Part shown: positions 1-5,655 of the stretch, one piece after another | Layout: every line of letters begins with the position of its first letter | Position numbering within the stretch: position 1 is the stretch's first letter | Assembly: GCA_903842855.1 (NCBI GenBank) | Contig: CAIMNT010000232.1 | Location: 1-12,157 of the forward strand | Reading direction: 5' to 3' | Length of the DNA: 12,157 nucleotides | Origin: an uncultured Actinomycetes bacterium | Lineage (GTDB): Bacteria; Actinomycetota; Actinomycetes; Nanopelagicales; Nanopelagicaceae | Made by a program: the position numbers and the translations under genes | Notes under the pieces: model-generated | Seen by the model: only the letters and a program-made list of their open reading frames with translations | What the model was told of the DNA's origin: nothing | Database searches by the model: none

Positions 1-8
1 CCTTTCGC

Positions 9-14
9 TAGAGT
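9..14 (+). promoter_or_regulatory. Predicted -10 box of groEL promoter
   Basis: The hexamer TAGAGT fits the actinobacterial -10 pattern TANNNT. It places the transcription start near position 21, inside the CIRCE operator that follows, which is the usual geometry for HrcA repression. The matching -35 element would lie before the first base of the window and cannot be checked. Confidence 0.5.
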
Positions 15-18
15 TTGG

Positions 19-45
19 TTAGCACTCGCCCTAGGTGAGTGATAA
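19..45 (+). promoter_or_regulatory. CIRCE element (HrcA operator) upstream of groEL
   Basis: The sequence TTAGCACTC-N9-GAGTGATAA matches the CIRCE consensus TTAGCACTC-N9-GAGTGCTAA at 17 of 18 arm positions; the only mismatch is A for C at position 42. The nine-base spacer is exact. CIRCE is the binding site of the heat-shock repressor HrcA, so groEL here is predicted to be HrcA-repressed and induced on heat stress. The variant right arm also forms a second dyad, AGTGAT-A-ATCACT, at 38-50. Confidence 0.92.
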
Positions 46-76
46 TCACTAATGACGATTATTGAAGATTCTTAAA

Positions 77-81
77 GGGAG
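77..81 (+). promoter_or_regulatory. Ribosome binding site of groEL
   Basis: GGGAG lies nine bases before the ATG at 91, within AAAGGGAG, and supports that start. The groEL transcript would have a leader of roughly 70 nt, unlike the leaderless genes nearby. Confidence 0.7.
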
Positions 82-90
82 ATAACAGAC

Positions 91-1710
91 ATGGCAAAGA
101 TGATCGCCTTCAACGAAGAGGCTCGCCGCGGCTTAGAGCGAGGAATGTCGACGCTCGCCGACGCCGTCAAAGTAACACTTGGACCCCGTGGTCGAAATGT
201 AGTTCTAGAGAAGAAATGGGGCGCCCCAACAATCACCAATGATGGAGTCTCCATCGCCAAGGAGATTGATCTTGACGATCCTTGGGAGAAGATTGGCGCT
301 GAGCTCGTTAAGGAAGTTGCTAAGAAGACAGATGATGTAGCAGGCGATGGAACAACCACGGCTACCGTCTTGGCTCAAGCACTTGTACGTGAAGGACTTC
401 GCAACGTCGCCGCTGGAGCAAATCCAATGGCGCTAAAGCGCGGGATTGAGAAAGCAGTTGAAGCAATTTCAGCTGAGCTCAGCAAGATGGCTAAGAACGT
501 TGACACCAAGGAGCAGATCGCGGCTACCGCATCTATCTCTGCTGCCGATGCCACTATCGGCGAGATGATCGCTGAAGCGATGGATAAGGTCGGTAAAGAG
601 GGCGTTATTACCGTTGAAGAGAGCAATACCTTTGGGCTTGAACTCGAGCTCACCGAGGGAATGCGCTTTGATAAGGGTTATATCTCGCCATATTTCACAA
701 CCGATTCAGATCGTATGGAGGCAGTTCTCGAAGATCCATATATTTTGATTGCTAACTCCAAGATTGCAAATATTAAAGATCTTCTACCAATCCTCGAGAA
801 AGTTATGCAATCCGGTAAGCCACTTTTGATCTTGGCTGAGGATGTTGAAGGTGAAGCCCTTGCAACTCTCGTTGTAAATAAGATTCGCGGAACCTTCCGC
901 TCCGCCGCCGTAAAGGCACCGGGCTTTGGTGATCGCCGAAAGGCGATGTTGCAAGACATCGCAATTCTCACCGGTGGAACCGTTATCTCGGAAGAAGTTG
1001 GTCTGAAACTAGATGCAGCGACCATGGATCTTCTTGGCCACGCCCGCAAGGTCGTTATTGCTAAGGAAGAGACAACTATCGTTGAAGGCTCTGGTGATGC
1101 TGAGCAGATTAAGGGCCGCGTCAATCAAATCCGCGCCGAGATCGAGAAGAGCGATTCAGATTACGATCGTGAAAAATTGCAGGAGCGTCTTGCAAAGCTT
1201 GCTGGTGGCGTAGCAGTTATCAAGGCCGGTGCTGCAACTGAGGTTGAACTCAAAGAGCGTAAGCACCGCATTGAAGATGCCGTCCGCAATGCAAAGGCTG
1301 CAGTTGAAGAAGGAATTGTTGCCGGAGGTGGCGTTGCGCTTCTTCAAGCTGGCAAGGCTGCCCTCCTTAATCTCAAACTTACTGGCGATGAAGCCACCGG
1401 CGCTCGCATTGTTGAGTTTGGTATTGAAGCTCCGCTCAAGCAGATCGCAATAAATGCTGGTCTTGAAGGTGGAGTAGTTGTTGAGAAGGTTCGTAACCTT
1501 GAATCAGGGTTCGGACTTAACGCTGCAACCGGTGAATACGTAGACATGATTAAGGCTGGCATCATCGATCCTGCCAAGGTCACTCGTTCTGCACTGCAAA
1601 ATGCTGCGTCAATTGCCGCACTCTTCTTGACCACAGAAGCAGTTGTCACCGATAAGCCTGAACCCAAGGCGGTCGGCGCTAACAACCCAGCTGCAGATAT
1701 GGACTTCTAG
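91..1710 (+). CDS. groEL: Chaperonin GroEL (actinobacterial GroEL2 type)
   Basis: This is the 60-kDa chaperonin, which forms a double-ring ATP-driven folding chamber in the cytoplasm. The 539 residues cover the full family length. The N-terminus (MAKMIAFNEEARRGLERG) and the stretch around residues 36-60 (VVLEKKWGAPTITNDG) closely resemble mycobacterial GroEL2 as I recall it. The ATP-binding GDGTTT motif is at residues 85-90, and the AAVEEGIVAGGG signature lies in the C-terminal equatorial domain. No groES lies directly downstream: the gene ends in its own terminator, so this is a stand-alone groEL as is common for the second actinobacterial copy. The C-terminus ends NNPAADMDF and lacks both the GGM repeats common in GroEL2 and a His-rich GroEL1 tail. 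Expression is predicted to be HrcA/CIRCE-controlled. The start is the first ATG after a good ribosome binding site. Confidence 0.98.
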   Translation: MAKMIAFNEEARRGLERGMSTLADAVKVTLGPRGRNVVLEKKWGAPTITNDGVSIAKEIDLDDPWEKIGAELVKEVAKKTDDVAGDGTTTATVLAQALVREGLRNVAAGANPMALKRGIEKAVEAISAELSKMAKNVDTKEQIAATASISAADATIGEMIAEAMDKVGKEGVITVEESNTFGLELELTEGMRFDKGYISPYFTTDSDRMEAVLEDPYILIANSKIANIKDLLPILEKVMQSGKPLLILAEDVEGEALATLVVNKIRGTFRSAAVKAPGFGDRRKAMLQDIAILTGGTVISEEVGLKLDAATMDLLGHARKVVIAKEETTIVEGSGDAEQIKGRVNQIRAEIEKSDSDYDREKLQERLAKLAGGVAVIKAGAATEVELKERKHRIEDAVRNAKAAVEEGIVAGGGVALLQAGKAALLNLKLTGDEATGARIVEFGIEAPLKQIAINAGLEGGVVVEKVRNLESGFGLNAATGEYVDMIKAGIIDPAKVTRSALQNAASIAALFLTTEAVVTDKPEPKAVGANNPAADMDF

Positions 1711-1727
1711 TAGCTCATTAACGCTTA

Positions 1728-1760
1728 AAACGGCCTCCCAATTTTCTTGGGGGGCCGTTT
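1728..1760 (+). terminator. Rho-independent-type terminator after groEL
   Basis: The arms AAACGGCCTCCC (1728-1739) and GGGGGGCCGTTT (1749-1760) form a 12-bp stem with one G-U pair and a nine-base loop. It starts 17 bases after the groEL stop. The T-run is short and lies inside the stem, so release may be imperfect, but the stem is strong. Confidence 0.85.
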
Positions 1761-1765
1761 CGCAT

Positions 1766-1771
1766 TACCCT
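1766..1771 (+). promoter_or_regulatory. -10 box for leaderless DUF3027 gene
   Basis: TACCCT fits TANNNT and ends six bases before the ATG at 1778, so transcription would start at or next to the start codon. There is no purine-rich ribosome binding site between the terminator and the ATG. TAACCT at 1771-1776 also fits but is too close to the start codon. Confidence 0.5.
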
Positions 1772-1777
1772 AACCTC

Positions 1778-2449
1778 ATGACCGACACATTTAACGCGCT
1801 GGATTTAGCGCGCGGCGCTGCGCTGGAAGATGCGCGCGACCCTAAATTTGTAGGCGAGCTTGTCTCAATTGATCAAGAAGATGAGCGAATTGCAACCTAT
1901 CTCTTTGAATCATCGCTTCCTGGATATTCAGGCTGGCGCTGGGCGGTCACGGTTATCAAAGTAGATGATGCGGCACCTGCAACCATTGCTGATGTAGTGC
2001 TACTTCCTGGAGCTGACTCTCTCTTAGCTCCCGAGTGGGTTGCCTACAAAGATCGTATTGAACCTGGCGATGTAGGCGTGGGGGATATTGTTCCAACCTC
2101 ATCTGATGATGTTCGACTAGTTCCGGGATTTGATTCCTTGCCGGGAGATGAAGATCTTGCGCTCGCCGAACAATTTGAATTTGGGCTAGGTCGGGCACGC
2201 GTACTTTCCATCGTTGGTCGCGATGCTGCGAGCAAACGTTGGTATGAGGGTGATCGCGGTCCAAATACGCCGATCGCTCAGTATGCACCTATGCCCTGCT
2301 TCTCATGTGGATTCTTCCTGCCCATCGCTGGTTCTTTGCGTTCCGCCTTCGGAGTCTGTGCAAATGCGCTCTCCCCAGAAGATGCCCGCGTTGTCTCGGT
2401 CGATCACGGCTGTGGCGCTCATTCGCAAGCGCTGATTGTTCCCGAATAG
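1778..2449 (+). CDS. DUF3027 family protein
   Basis: This 223-residue protein is recognised as the actinobacterial DUF3027 family from its conserved blocks: DVGVGDIVPT (98-107), GRARVLSIVGRDAA (138-151), and a C-terminal block with PCFSCGFF, FGVCAN, SPEDARVVS and DHGCGAHS. The molecular function is unknown. Cys174, Cys177, Cys194, His210, Cys212 and His215 are arranged like a metal-binding cluster; zinc binding is my inference. The reading frame is open back to 1643, through the groEL end and its terminator, but the family-like N-terminus MTDTFNALDLARGAALEDAR begins at the ATG at 1778, which sits six bases after a -10 box. No signal peptide or membrane segment is seen, so it is probably cytoplasmic. 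It precedes the cold shock gene on the same strand; I recall this pairing in other actinobacteria. Confidence 0.88.
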   Translation: MTDTFNALDLARGAALEDARDPKFVGELVSIDQEDERIATYLFESSLPGYSGWRWAVTVIKVDDAAPATIADVVLLPGADSLLAPEWVAYKDRIEPGDVGVGDIVPTSSDDVRLVPGFDSLPGDEDLALAEQFEFGLGRARVLSIVGRDAASKRWYEGDRGPNTPIAQYAPMPCFSCGFFLPIAGSLRSAFGVCANALSPEDARVVSVDHGCGAHSQALIVPE

Positions 2450-2501
2450 AGTTTTTACGAGGCAACGGCGGCTGCGCTATTTCCGATAAACTAAATACCT
2501 T

Positions 2502-2519
2502 GCCAGACAGAGCTCTGGC
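2502..2519 (+). terminator. Weak hairpin between DUF3027 gene and csp
   Basis: GCCAGA (2502-2507) and TCTGGC (2514-2519) form a six-bp stem with a six-base loop, followed by CTTATTAG. It could be a weak terminator for the DUF3027 gene. The T-run is poor, and it overlaps a possible -35 box (TTGCCA, 2500-2505), so the call is tentative. Confidence 0.3.
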
Positions 2520-2534
2520 CTTATTAGTGCCAAC

Positions 2535-2553
2535 GAGTGCTAATTGTGAGCAC
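2535..2553 (+). promoter_or_regulatory. CIRCE-like half-site and dyad in csp leader
   Basis: GAGTGCTAA at 2535-2543 is a perfect right half of CIRCE, but the left half at the correct nine-base spacing is absent. Nearby are a truncated TTAGTGC (2524-2530), a direct repeat AGTGC (2526-2530 and 2536-2540), and a dyad GTGCT-N7-AGCAC (2537-2553). A promoter with TTGCCA (2500-2505) and TATTAG (2522-2527, 16-bp spacer) would start transcription inside this element. A regulatory role is inference. Confidence 0.35.
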
Positions 2554-2556
2554 ACG

Positions 2557-2563
2557 AAGGGAG
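2557..2563 (+). promoter_or_regulatory. Ribosome binding site of csp
   Basis: AAGGGAG lies six bases before the ATG at 2570 and decides that start over an upstream in-frame GTG at 2537, which would add eleven residues ahead of the family N-terminus MPIGRVKW. Confidence 0.75.
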
Positions 2564-2569
2564 AAGCCA

Positions 2570-2953
2570 ATGCCTATTGGTCGCGTCAAGTGGTTTAGCC
2601 TCGAAAAAGGATTTGGTTTTATCTCATCTGAAGAGGGCGAAGATGTTTATCTCGCTGCCTCTGCACTTCCATCCGGAGTTCCAACTGTAAAGCCAGGAAC
2701 TAAATTGGAATTTGGTGTTGCTGAAGGTCGCCGCGGCCCTCAAGCGCTTTCAGTAAGAATCATTGATGAGCCTGCATCGGTCGTTGCAAACACCAGAATT
2801 AATGCAGATGACCTTGCCACCATCATTGAGGACAGCATCAAGATGCTAGACAAGGTAGGCAATGGCTTACGACATGGACGATATCCAACGAGTACTGAAG
2901 CCGAACGACTTGGAAAAGTACTTCGTGGAATTGCCGGTCAGATCGAAGGCTAA
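2570..2953 (+). CDS. Cold shock domain protein with C-terminal extension
   Basis: This is a single-stranded nucleic acid binding protein, likely acting as an RNA chaperone in the cytoplasm. The cold shock domain occupies about residues 1-66, with the RNP1 motif KGFGFI at 13-18. The RNP2 strand reads DVYLAASAL (25-33) where classical Csps have DVFVHFSAI, so the usual His and one Phe are replaced. After the domain comes a roughly 60-residue, probably helical extension (IIEDSIKMLDKVGNGLRHGRYP and following) ending at residue 127. This long form matches the actinobacterial Csp class of about 127 residues as I recall it, not the 67-residue type. It follows the DUF3027 gene with a 120-nt gap that holds its own likely control elements. 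Its stop is only four bases from the convergent DUF2530-like gene. Confidence 0.92.
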   Translation: MPIGRVKWFSLEKGFGFISSEEGEDVYLAASALPSGVPTVKPGTKLEFGVAEGRRGPQALSVRIIDEPASVVANTRINADDLATIIEDSIKMLDKVGNGLRHGRYPTSTEAERLGKVLRGIAGQIEG

Positions 2954-2957
2954 AACC

Positions 2958-3143
2958 TTACTTTGATCGCTTTGCACTTTTGCGCAGCCCGCGCAAGATG
3001 TAGGTAGTTCCCATTAAGCCCAGTCCGATGCCTACTAGGCAGATCCAAATGGAGCTGCTTTGCGCATTGCGCGCCAGTTCAATGACAAGTGCTATGAACC
3101 ATACGGATGTTCCGATGATCGTAATTGGTAGGGTCTGTCTCAC
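2958..3143 (-). CDS. Small two-helix membrane protein, DUF2530-like
   Basis: This 61-residue protein has two hydrophobic segments, about residues 6-23 (PITIIGTSVWFIALVIEL) and 31-50, followed by a basic tail (RGLRKSAKRSK) expected to stay in the cytoplasm. The CLVGIGLGLMG stretch and overall layout resemble the actinobacterial DUF2530 family, whose function is unknown; the family call is from recall. The start is a GTG at 3143, six bases after the -10-like TATGCT, with no well-placed ribosome binding site. AGGAAG is present but about 12 bases away and followed by an out-of-frame four-codon ATG ORF. It is divergent from the MFS gene (50-bp shared promoter region) and convergent with csp. Confidence 0.7.
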   Translation of the reverse strand: MRQTLPITIIGTSVWFIALVIELARNAQSSSIWICLVGIGLGLMGTTYILRGLRKSAKRSK

Positions 3144-3149
3144 CAGGCG

Positions 3150-3155
3150 AGCATA
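3150..3155 (-). promoter_or_regulatory. -10 box for leaderless DUF2530-like gene
   Basis: On the minus strand TATGCT fits TANNNT and ends six bases before the GTG start at 3143, predicting a leaderless transcript. Confidence 0.45.
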
Positions 3156-3181
3156 CTTCCTGTTGAAAGCGCCGACACTTG

Positions 3182-3187
3182 TAGACT
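3182..3187 (+). promoter_or_regulatory. -10 box for leaderless MFS gene
   Basis: TAGACT fits TANNNT and ends six bases before the ATG at 3194; no ribosome binding site is visible. TTGAAA at 3163-3168 resembles a -35 box, but the 13-bp spacer is too short for a standard promoter. Confidence 0.5.
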
Positions 3188-3193
3188 TCGATT

Positions 3194-4420
3194 ATGGCAT
3201 CCAATGAAGGATCTTTTCGCTCCTTCAAGCACAGAAATTTTCGACTCTTCTTTGCCGCCAATATGGTCTCCAATATTGGAACGTGGGCTCAGCGCGTGGC
3301 GCAAGACTGGCTGGTCGTTAGCGATTTGCATAAAGGTGGGTCTGCACTCGGAGTCGTGACGGGGTTGCAATTTCTTCCGATGCTACTTTTCAGTTTGTAT
3401 GCTGGTTCGCTGGCCGATCGCCTTGATAAACGCAAGCTCCTCGTAATTACAAACGCGGGAGGTGGAACTACCGCGGCAATCTTGGGTTGGTTAATAATTT
3501 CTCATCGCGTCACAATGCTCGAAGTATTTATTTTAGCCTTCAGCTTGGGGTTCTTTGGAGCACTCGATGCACCCGTACGCCAATCATTTACATCAGAGTT
3601 GGTCGGAAAATCCGATATCGCGAATGCGGTGAGTTTGAATTCAGCCAACTTCAACCTAGGAAGGCTTGTTGGCCCCGCCATCTCGGGAATTTTGATCAAG
3701 TACTTTCACACTGGCCCATCATTCCTTTTAAATGCTGGTTCCTTTGCGTTCGTGATTGCTGCACTGGCATTAATGCGCCCCGAAGAGTTGCATCGATTAC
3801 CCAAAGATGAGAAAGATCGAAAGATCATCGATGGACTTCGGTACATCAAAAGCCGAACCGATATCGTGGCGATCGTCGCCACCGTCTTCTTCGCTTCTAC
3901 CTTTGGGTTGAATTTTCAGATATTTAACGCGTTAATTGCCACAAAAATATTTCACAAAGATGCTGGAGCTTTTGGTCTGATGGGAAGTGTTTTGGCCATT
4001 GGTTCTCTCACTGCCGCGATCGTCTCCACTCGCCTTGATCGAAGGCATAGTCCTCGCTTCATCATGGGGTGCGCCGGAATCTTTGGTACTTGTTTAATTG
4101 CACAGTCAGCGATGCCAAATTATCCTGCATTCGCATCTGCTCTACCTGTTTGTGGTTTCTTCGCATTAACAACGATGATCTCAGCCAATACTTATGTGCA
4201 GACTACGACTCCCCATGAGTTACGTGGTCGCGTGATGGGCTTCTATCTCCTTATCTTTCTTGGAGCCACGCCCTTTGGTTCACCGTTGATCGGCTGGCTT
4301 GCTGATGTAATTGGTATTCGCGAGACAGTTGCGCTCTGCGGCGGGATAACTGCGCTTGGTGCACTCTTCATTTATGTCGTGAGTAAGAAGAGGCTCCAAG
4401 AACTTAAATATGCAATATGA
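3194..4420 (+). CDS. MFS transporter (MFS_3 / EntS-like exporter type)
   Basis: This 408-residue integral membrane protein of the major facilitator superfamily is expected to have about 10-12 transmembrane helices. Its N-terminus (SFRSFKHRNFRLFFAANMVS, then GTWAQRVAQDWLVV at 29-42) is typical of the MFS_3 group of proton-driven exporters. The loop motif GSLADRLDKRKLL, at about residues 71-83, is MFS motif A. The second half has a related GWLADVIGIRE near residue 368. Proteins of this group often export small molecules such as siderophores or drugs; the substrate here cannot be read from sequence. It is a single gene with no obvious partner, divergent from the DUF2530-like gene. Its stop lies one base from the stop of the convergent micro-ORF. 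The start is the first ATG, with a leaderless-type promoter. Confidence 0.88.
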   Translation: MASNEGSFRSFKHRNFRLFFAANMVSNIGTWAQRVAQDWLVVSDLHKGGSALGVVTGLQFLPMLLFSLYAGSLADRLDKRKLLVITNAGGGTTAAILGWLIISHRVTMLEVFILAFSLGFFGALDAPVRQSFTSELVGKSDIANAVSLNSANFNLGRLVGPAISGILIKYFHTGPSFLLNAGSFAFVIAALALMRPEELHRLPKDEKDRKIIDGLRYIKSRTDIVAIVATVFFASTFGLNFQIFNALIATKIFHKDAGAFGLMGSVLAIGSLTAAIVSTRLDRRHSPRFIMGCAGIFGTCLIAQSAMPNYPAFASALPVCGFFALTTMISANTYVQTTTPHELRGRVMGFYLLIFLGATPFGSPLIGWLADVIGIRETVALCGGITALGALFIYVVSKKRLQELKYAI

Positions 4421-4421
4421 A

Positions 4422-4517
4422 TTATTTAATGACTCCAACGCTTCCAAGCACGGCAAGTAAGAAGAGAAGCATCAGAACGCCGATGGTTACCCGACGGCGC
4501 ATCTTGGCACTCATCAT
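4422..4517 (-). CDS. 31-residue single-helix membrane peptide overlapping serC
   Basis: This short frame encodes 31 residues: a basic N-terminus (MMSAKMRRR) followed by one hydrophobic helix (VTIGVLMLLFLLAVLGSVGV) and a final IK. The positive-inside rule predicts the N-terminus in the cytoplasm. Its first ATG (4517-4515) overlaps the TGA that ends the full-length serC frame (4516-4514) in an ATGA arrangement, the classic layout for translational coupling; a second ATG follows at once. That TGA is reached only if ribosomes pass the premature TAA at 4624-4622. I do not recognise the family. Small size is the main doubt, but the charge pattern, overlap and lack of any other gene in this gap support it. 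Confidence 0.55.
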   Translation of the reverse strand: MMSAKMRRRVTIGVLMLLFLLAVLGSVGVIK

Positions 4518-5635
4518 TTACTGAGCTCCACCACCACATAATTGATACAAGCGGTGAGTGCGCGAACATCAGCTGGATCGATGGCAGGGAACATAGCGAT
4601 ACGCAATTTGTTCTTGCATAATTAGCGGTATGGCTCGGTATCAACAATTCCATTAGCCCGTAAAGCTTTGGCAACGGCCATCGCGTCAATTGAGTCATCA
4701 AAATTGATGGTTCCAACGACCTTTGAGCGTGCGGCTGGCTCTACTACGAATGGAGTTGTGTAGGAAGTCGCCTCAGCCCATTGATAGAGATGCGCGGACG
4801 ATTCTGCGCTACGACCTGCAGCGAAGGAGAGTCCGCCGCCAGCGTTCATCCACTTAATTTGTTCGTTAAGCAAGATGAGTGTGGCAAGAGCAGGAGTGTT
4901 GTATGTCTGCTCTAAGCGCGAGTTCTCAATGGCAATTGTGAGATCAAAGAAAGCTGGAATCCAACGGCCCGAAGCCTTGATCTTCTCCACGCGTGCAATA
5001 GCTGCAGGACTCATAATTGCAATCCATAGTCCTCCATCTGAAGCAAAAGATTTCTGCGGCGCGAAATAGTAGACGTCGCACTCGTTGAGATCAACATCAA
5101 GTCCACCCGCGGCACTTGTTGCATCGACAAGGACGAGAGCGCCTTCTGTTCCAGCGGGGCGAATGATGGGAGCTGAAACTCCTGTACTGGTTTCGTTGTG
5201 GGTAAAGGCGTAGACATCAACACCTGCCTCTGCTTGGGCCACCGGGTGTGTTCCTGGCTCTGATTTAATAACAGTTGGGTCATCGAGGAACGGCGCTTCC
5301 TTGGCTGCAGCTGCAAACTTTGAAGAGAATTCACCAAAGACTAGGTGCTGCGACTTCTTCTCGATCAAATTAAAAGTTGCGATGTCCCAAAATGCTGTGG
5401 AGCCACCATTTCCGACGATAACTTCGTAACCATCTGGAAGGTTGAAGAGTGAAGCCAGTCCAGCGCGGACCTCTTTAACCAAATTCTTCACGGGAGCCTG
5501 GCGATGCGAGGTTCCAAGGAGCAGTGAATTGCTGGCCGCTAAGGCGTCGATTGCAGCCTGTGGGATCTTGGAAGGTCCGCAACCGAATCGTCCGTCGAGA
5601 GGTTTGAGTTCCACTGGAATTGTTATATCGCTCAT
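4514..5635 (-). pseudogene. serC: Phosphoserine aminotransferase SerC with in-frame stop near C-terminus
   Basis: SerC is a PLP enzyme that converts 3-phosphohydroxypyruvate and glutamate to 3-phosphoserine and 2-oxoglutarate in serine synthesis. The protein starts MSDITIPVELKPLDGRFGCGPSKI and carries YYFAPQKSFASDGG with the PLP lysine at residue 195, as in actinobacterial SerC. Translation stops at TAA (4624-4622) after 337 residues, right after IVDTEPYR. Reading on in the same frame gives LCKNKLRIAMFPAIDP and further family-like residues for 35 codons to TGA (4516-4514). In relatives a Lys follows EPYR, so the TAA fits a Lys-codon nonsense change; the Cys two codons later replaces an expected Gly. 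The gene may be freshly broken, tolerate truncation, or reflect a sequence error. ATG 5635 is preferred over an in-frame TTG at 5641 because TAGGGT ends six bases upstream. It follows pdxH by 20 bp. Confidence 0.85.
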
Positions 5636-5641
5636 GTCCAA

Positions 5642-5647
5642 ACCCTA
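5642..5647 (-). promoter_or_regulatory. -10 box for leaderless serC
   Basis: On the minus strand TAGGGT fits TANNNT and ends six bases before the ATG at 5635. It lies in the 20-bp gap after pdxH, so serC may have its own leaderless transcript as well as read-through from pdxH. Confidence 0.45.
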
Positions 5648-5655
5648 AGGCATTG

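Noticed and set aside
678..1124. 148-codon open frame on the minus strand inside groEL
   Set aside because: It is fully antisense to a strongly conserved gene, Ser/Arg-rich without domain features, and explained by codon bias of groEL.
1643..1777. N-terminal extension of the DUF3027 gene upstream of 1778
   Set aside because: The extension runs through the groEL end and its terminator hairpin, and family-like sequence starts only at the ATG at 1778.
2305..2598. 97-codon plus-strand frame across the DUF3027/csp gap
   Set aside because: It overlaps both real genes in another frame, is Cys/Arg-rich and shows no motif.
4426..4716. 96-codon minus-strand frame overlapping the serC 3' end
   Set aside because: It is out of frame with serC; the conserved SerC tail is in the serC frame, and the membrane micro-ORF is in another frame. 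Its residues (Trp-, Ser- and Pro-rich) resemble no protein I know.
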